Part shown: piece by piece, positions 6,228-9,657 of the stretch
How positions within the stretch are numbered: the first letter of the stretch is position 1
Layout of the letters: every line of letters starts with the position of its first letter
DNA from: an uncultured Mollicutes bacterium
GTDB lineage: Bacteria > Bacillota_I > Bacilli_A > RFN20 > CAG-288
Assembly: GCA_900549915.1 (NCBI GenBank)
Contig: URQF01000046.1
Location: 1-9,657, forward strand
Reading direction: 5' to 3'
Length of the DNA stretch: 9,657 nucleotides
The notes under the pieces: model-generated
What the model was told of the DNA's origin: nothing
The model's input: only the letters and a program-made list of their open reading frames with translations
The model's database searches: none
Made by a program: the position numbers and the translations under genes

Positions 6228-8756
6228 CTAGTTTTCCTCTATTAGGTCGAAAACAAAGTCTTTGCAGATGACATTTTCAGCAGGGATGGAGGAGAAGACA
6301 GAATCTCCAAAGTCGATTTGATTCCACTCCGCATTTGTTCCTTGATAGGTGATGTCTGTCAAACGTTCGCATTCAGCAAAGGCCATGGAATCCATGGAAC
6401 GAACACTGCTAGGAATAACAAGACTAGAAAGGAACGAATGTGCGAAAGCAGATTCCCCGATCGTTTCCACGGAATCCGGAAGGATGAGACGATTCAGTCC
6501 GGTGTTTCCGTAGAATGCATAAGGCAGAATATGATTCACTGTATGATTGATAACAGCTTTTGTATTTCCAAAATAAAGATCTTTCTTATCTTTTCCCCTT
6601 AGACAACCAGATTCAAAGACAAAGTATTCATTGTTTTCATCCATCCTTAGTGTCCTATCGGTAAGAGCGAAAGCACCCTCTCCAATCGAGGACAAGGTCG
6701 AAGGAAGATTCCTTGTCTTGACATGGTAGGCACGATAGAAAGCAAAGGAACCTATTTCAGAGACTTTGTTTCCTAAGGTTATGGAGGTAAGTGCATCACA
6801 ATCTTTCAGACAATTGGATGGAATCGATGTGATTCCATTCCCAAAGTCTGCTTTCTTCCTAGCTAGACAAGTATCAAAAGTACTTTCTCCAAGGGATTCT
6901 ATGCTGTCAGGAAGATGAATTTCCTTTAAAGCATAGCAATGAGAAAAAGCTCTTGTCCCGATTCTCTTTACGGAGGAAGGAATTGTGATTTCTGTCCTGT
7001 CGGAACAGAAATAGAAGGCTTCTGTTAGAATATCGGTTACTGTTTCCGGAATCATACTTGCTTTGCATCCATAGTAAAGCAAGGTTCCGTCTTTGCTTAA
7101 AAGACAGTTTCCACTGGATGCATAGACCATGTTTTCGGTTTCGACGGTAAAGTCTACCCTGGAATTTGTTCCTGTGAAGACATTCTTTCCTATTTTTGTG
7201 ACTTTACTTCCCATATGGAAAGAAGTTAGATTGAAACAATTTGAGAAGGCGTAGTCTTGGATTTCTACGACACTCTCTGGAAGAGACATCCTCTCTAAGA
7301 AAGAACATCCGAAAAAGGATTCCTGTCCAATGATGAGAGTGTCGGATGGTAGAATCGAGTTCTTGCAACCGGCGACAACTCTTTTCGTTCCTTTCTCAAG
7401 GATTGTGTTCGATGAAGAATAATAGACCTGGTTTTCCTTATCAACGGACCTTGCCTCCACCTTGTAGGTTCCTTCGAAAGCTCCATTTCCTAGTACGGAA
7501 ACAGAAGCAGGAAGATTGATATCTGTTAAAGACTGACACTTTGCAAAGGCACAGGCTTCAATGGTTTCTAATGTGGATGGAAAAGACAAATTCGTGAGAT
7601 GAGTACAGCTTTCAAATGCGCTCTTTTCAATGATCTTCAGATTGGAAGGAAAAGTGACGGTGGTTAAGTCATAGCATTTTAAGAATGCGTTATCTTCGAT
7701 GGTTTCGACTTTCTCGCCTAAGATGACATTTGTAAGGCTAAAGCAGCAGCTGAAGGCATGCGATGGAATGACCGTTACCTTGGATGGGATTGCTAGGCTA
7801 GGAAGAAGAGTACAATAGGAAAAAGCGTTTTCTCCGATTTCAATTAAGCATTCTGGAAGGGAAAGAGTCTTTAGTCCGCGGCAGGAATAAAAGGCTTCCT
7901 CTCCGATAGAAGTTACCGATGTCAATACGAGAGAAGTAATACTGGTTGCACCAGAAAAAGCATAGTCTTTGATTCTCTTGATGTTTTCTGGAACAGTTAT
8001 TTCTGTGACAAGCTGATCCTTGAAATAAAGAGAAGCTAAGTTGCTGCAGGGGTTGCTATCATAGTCGAAACCGATGTTTAGCCAAGAAGAAAGATCATCA
8101 TCATAGTAGACTTTCTTTAATTTCTTGCACTGAGAGAACGCCTCGCTCTTTACTTGTTTTAGGGATTTTGGAAGATGGACTTCTCTTAAGTTCGGACAAG
8201 ATAAAAAGCATCCTTCTCCAATCTTTTCTACTCCTTCTTGAATCCAGAGATTTGTTATCTTCTTACTTCCCATGAATAAAGAAGAAGCAAGTCCTGTGAC
8301 TCTTTTTCCGTTGTAATACTGAGGAATTATAATATTTCCAACTTTTTTCTTTACGCTAGTGATTGTTATTCCATTGGATGAGTTTTCGATTCCATCGAAA
8401 TCATTATGGGAGTAGTGGGCATAAAGCGTGAGCGAAGAGGAAAAAGGAAAAGAGTCTCCTCTTGTCTCTACTCTCTTATTGGAGTAATACCATCCTTCGA
8501 AGACTGCATCGCCAAGGAAAGAGGGCATCTCAGGCAAAGGAAGCTCATAAGGTTCCTGATAGGACAAGGAAATTACTTCTTTCTTGTTCTCGTCTCCTCC
8601 GTAGTTGTAATTGAGAGTAACGCTGATTTCTTTCTTTTCCTTAATGGATGTACTCACATCCGAATGAGGCAAAGACGCGAAAGGAAAACTTTCTTCCCTC
8701 TTACAGGAAGATAAACACAGGATAAGAACCAGAGGAAGAAAATGATTTCTGTTCAT
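6228..8756 (-). CDS. BspA-type leucine-rich-repeat surface lipoprotein
   Basis: The 842-residue product begins with a lipoprotein signal peptide (MNRNHFLPLVLILCLSSC) whose lipobox LSSC puts the lipidated Cys at 18, so it is exported and anchored to the outer face of the membrane. Residues about 44-115 resemble the Listeria-Bacteroides (InlB B-type) repeat, with FEGWYYS and LTLYAHYS. From about 150 to 800 there are roughly 22 Treponema/BspA-type leucine-rich repeats of the form I-G-x-x-A-F-x-x-C-x-x-L; the AF pairs at 288, 311, 334, 357, 380, 403 and 426 are exactly 23 residues apart. Three non-repeat spacer modules (about 430-466, 530-566, 702-737) interrupt the array. The C-terminus has the typical GTNAEWNQI ending. 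Such proteins commonly bind host or microbial partners, but no ligand can be named. The ATG has no Shine-Dalgarno at normal distance and appears to start a leaderless mRNA. Confidence 0.95.
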   Translation of the reverse strand: MNRNHFLPLVLILCLSSCKREESFPFASLPHSDVSTSIKEKKEISVTLNYNYGGDENKKEVISLSYQEPYELPLPEMPSFLGDAVFEGWYYSNKRVETRGDSFPFSSSLTLYAHYSHNDFDGIENSSNGITITSVKKKVGNIIIPQYYNGKRVTGLASSLFMGSKKITNLWIQEGVEKIGEGCFLSCPNLREVHLPKSLKQVKSEAFSQCKKLKKVYYDDDLSSWLNIGFDYDSNPCSNLASLYFKDQLVTEITVPENIKRIKDYAFSGATSITSLVLTSVTSIGEEAFYSCRGLKTLSLPECLIEIGENAFSYCTLLPSLAIPSKVTVIPSHAFSCCFSLTNVILGEKVETIEDNAFLKCYDLTTVTFPSNLKIIEKSAFESCTHLTNLSFPSTLETIEACAFAKCQSLTDINLPASVSVLGNGAFEGTYKVEARSVDKENQVYYSSSNTILEKGTKRVVAGCKNSILPSDTLIIGQESFFGCSFLERMSLPESVVEIQDYAFSNCFNLTSFHMGSKVTKIGKNVFTGTNSRVDFTVETENMVYASSGNCLLSKDGTLLYYGCKASMIPETVTDILTEAFYFCSDRTEITIPSSVKRIGTRAFSHCYALKEIHLPDSIESLGESTFDTCLARKKADFGNGITSIPSNCLKDCDALTSITLGNKVSEIGSFAFYRAYHVKTRNLPSTLSSIGEGAFALTDRTLRMDENNEYFVFESGCLRGKDKKDLYFGNTKAVINHTVNHILPYAFYGNTGLNRLILPDSVETIGESAFAHSFLSSLVIPSSVRSMDSMAFAECERLTDITYQGTNAEWNQIDFGDSVFSSIPAENVICKDFVFDLIEEN

Positions 8757-8764
8757 CGGCCTTG

Positions 8765-8793
8765 ATTGTACTTTCCTCTGTTTGGACTGTCAA
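8765..8793 (-). promoter_or_regulatory. Near-consensus sigma-A promoter of the lipoprotein gene
   Basis: On the minus strand TTGACA (8788-8793), a spacer of exactly 17 bp and TACAAT (8765-8770) match the consensus at 11 of 12 positions. The predicted start point is about 8758, only about 2 nt before the ATG at 8756. The GAGG motif nearest the gene lies inside the promoter spacer and would not be transcribed, which argues for a leaderless message. Confidence 0.75.
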
Positions 8794-8814
8794 CAAACAA
8801 TGGTTTAAGCAAGA

Positions 8815-9657
8815 CTATCGATTGACAGTTGTCAGAACAAAGGTTCCGCTTCCTTTTAAGACGGCTTCTTTTCCTGCCGGGATAAAGAAAGTATCCAGTG
8901 CTTTATAAGGAATTGAATTGACATATCCTTCTCCAGTAAGGAACGTGATGGAGATAAAGGATTCCTTGTTTGCTTGGATCATAGAGATGTCTTTGACATT
9001 ATGGACAGAAGAAGAGAAGTATTTGCATTCGCCAATCAGAGGCTCTTGGAAAGAAATCGGATGATAGGCTTTTGTATCAATTACTTTCAGTGCTTTCTGT
9101 ATATGCAGCTCTCTTGGCTTGCCATCCTTGCCAATACGATTGTAATCATATAATCGGTAAGTCAGGTTCGAGTTCTGCTGAATTTCAATTACAGTTACGC
9201 CTTTTCCAATAGCATGAATTGTCCCAGATGGAATAAAGTAATTTTCGCCATCTTCAACAGGGAAGAAGTTCAAAAGAGAAAGGATTGTGCCTTCCTTCAG
9301 TGCTTTTTCAACTTCTTCCATGCTCGTTTCCTTTTTAAAGCCGACATAAAGTCCAGCCCCGTCCTCATGGTGGATGACGTGCCACCTTTCCGTCTTTCCA
9401 AAGCTGTTTTCGTTCTTTAAGGCATAATCATCACTTGGATGGACTTGAACCGAAAGATTATCTCCGGAATCAATCAATTTGATTAGAACCGGAAAGAAAG
9501 GAAAAGTGGATACATAGGTTCCGATATCTTCTTTCCTAGCAACATCCATCAGTTTCTTTCCTTTGTCTGCTCCGCTATCAATCAGAGAGGGACCGTCTTT
9601 GTGAAAGGAAAGTTCCCAGCATTCTGCAATTTTATCATAGGGTGCTTTTTTCCCCCA
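8815..9657 (-). CDS. manA: Class I mannose-6-phosphate isomerase, 5' end beyond window
   Basis: The frame is open from the right edge to TAG at 8815, giving 280 visible residues. The ATG at 9549 is internal: the 36 residues before it, including AECWELSFHKDGPSLI, match the ManA N-terminal region, so about 20-30 residues are missing. The enzyme interconverts fructose-6-phosphate and mannose-6-phosphate in the cytoplasm, using one zinc. In visible numbering the metal ligands are Gln71 and His73 (SVQVHPSDDYA), Glu90 (GKTERW) and His148 (SGTIHAIG); the active-site arginine region is YRLYDYNR near 168-174. The length suits the short Bacillota form of about 310-320 residues. The lipoprotein gene follows 58 bp downstream on the same strand with its own promoter and no visible terminator between them, so some read-through is likely. 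The product could supply GDP-mannose for the nearby polysaccharide genes or serve mannose catabolism. Confidence 0.95.
   Translation of the reverse strand, partial: WGKKAPYDKIAECWELSFHKDGPSLIDSGADKGKKLMDVARKEDIGTYVSTFPFFPVLIKLIDSGDNLSVQVHPSDDYALKNENSFGKTERWHVIHHEDGAGLYVGFKKETSMEEVEKALKEGTILSLLNFFPVEDGENYFIPSGTIHAIGKGVTVIEIQQNSNLTYRLYDYNRIGKDGKPRELHIQKALKVIDTKAYHPISFQEPLIGECKYFSSSVHNVKDISMIQANKESFISITFLTGEGYVNSIPYKALDTFFIPAGKEAVLKGSGTFVLTTVNR

Noticed and set aside
6318..6602. Plus-strand open frame opposite the lipoprotein 3' end
   Set aside because: It is an antisense shadow of the leucine-rich-repeat array, with no start signal.
8757..8814. Terminator between manA and the lipoprotein gene
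   Set aside because: No stem followed by a T run is present; the space is occupied by the promoter.

Overview
The window reads as a low-GC Bacillota (Firmicutes) chromosome segment, probably from a gut-associated Bacilli/Erysipelotrichia-like lineage. This placement is an inference from AT-rich sequence, strong AGGAGG-type ribosome sites, TGA used as a stop, a short Bacillota-type ManA and a BspA-family leucine-rich-repeat lipoprotein. No RNA gene, insertion sequence, integrase or CRISPR array was seen.

From left to right, positions 1-4090 (minus strand) hold a compact envelope or extracellular polysaccharide operon. Transcription runs from a small alpha/beta-hydrolase-like protein (GTG start at 4090), to an undecaprenyl-phosphate sugar phosphotransferase (overlapping by 8 bp), to a long two-membrane-segment Wzz-type chain-length regulator (3 bp gap), to an integral-membrane acyltransferase-3 protein that leaves the window at position 1. 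The acyltransferase is real although its 3' end is missing. The expected division of labour is lipid-linked unit initiation, control of polymer length, and O-acylation. The hydrolase is the unexplained member.

Positions 4091-4442 are a 352-bp divergent intergenic region. It holds candidate promoters for both directions, a LacI-family-like palindrome (AACCGGTT) and an AT-rich dyad. The only plus-strand gene, a GH77 4-alpha-glucanotransferase (malQ-like, start chosen at 4443), follows. It keeps the three catalytic acids but has lost many motif residues that are nearly invariant in the family.

Positions 5967-6227 lie between the convergent malQ-like gene and the lipoprotein gene. They carry an apparent headless gene remnant on the minus strand. 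Positions 6228-8756 (minus) encode an 842-residue lipoprotein with an InlB-like repeat and about 22 BspA-type leucine-rich repeats. It is preceded by a near-consensus sigma-A promoter placed so close to the ATG that the mRNA should be leaderless or almost so. Positions 8815-9657 (minus) hold class I mannose-6-phosphate isomerase (manA), cut by the right edge. ManA links fructose-6-phosphate to mannose-6-phosphate and so could feed nucleotide sugars to polysaccharide synthesis.

I did not find a convincing wholly new system. The items most worth a second look are the hydrolase coupled to the phosphoglycosyltransferase, the divergent GH77 enzyme, the leaderless promoter arrangement and the gene remnant at 6025-6210.
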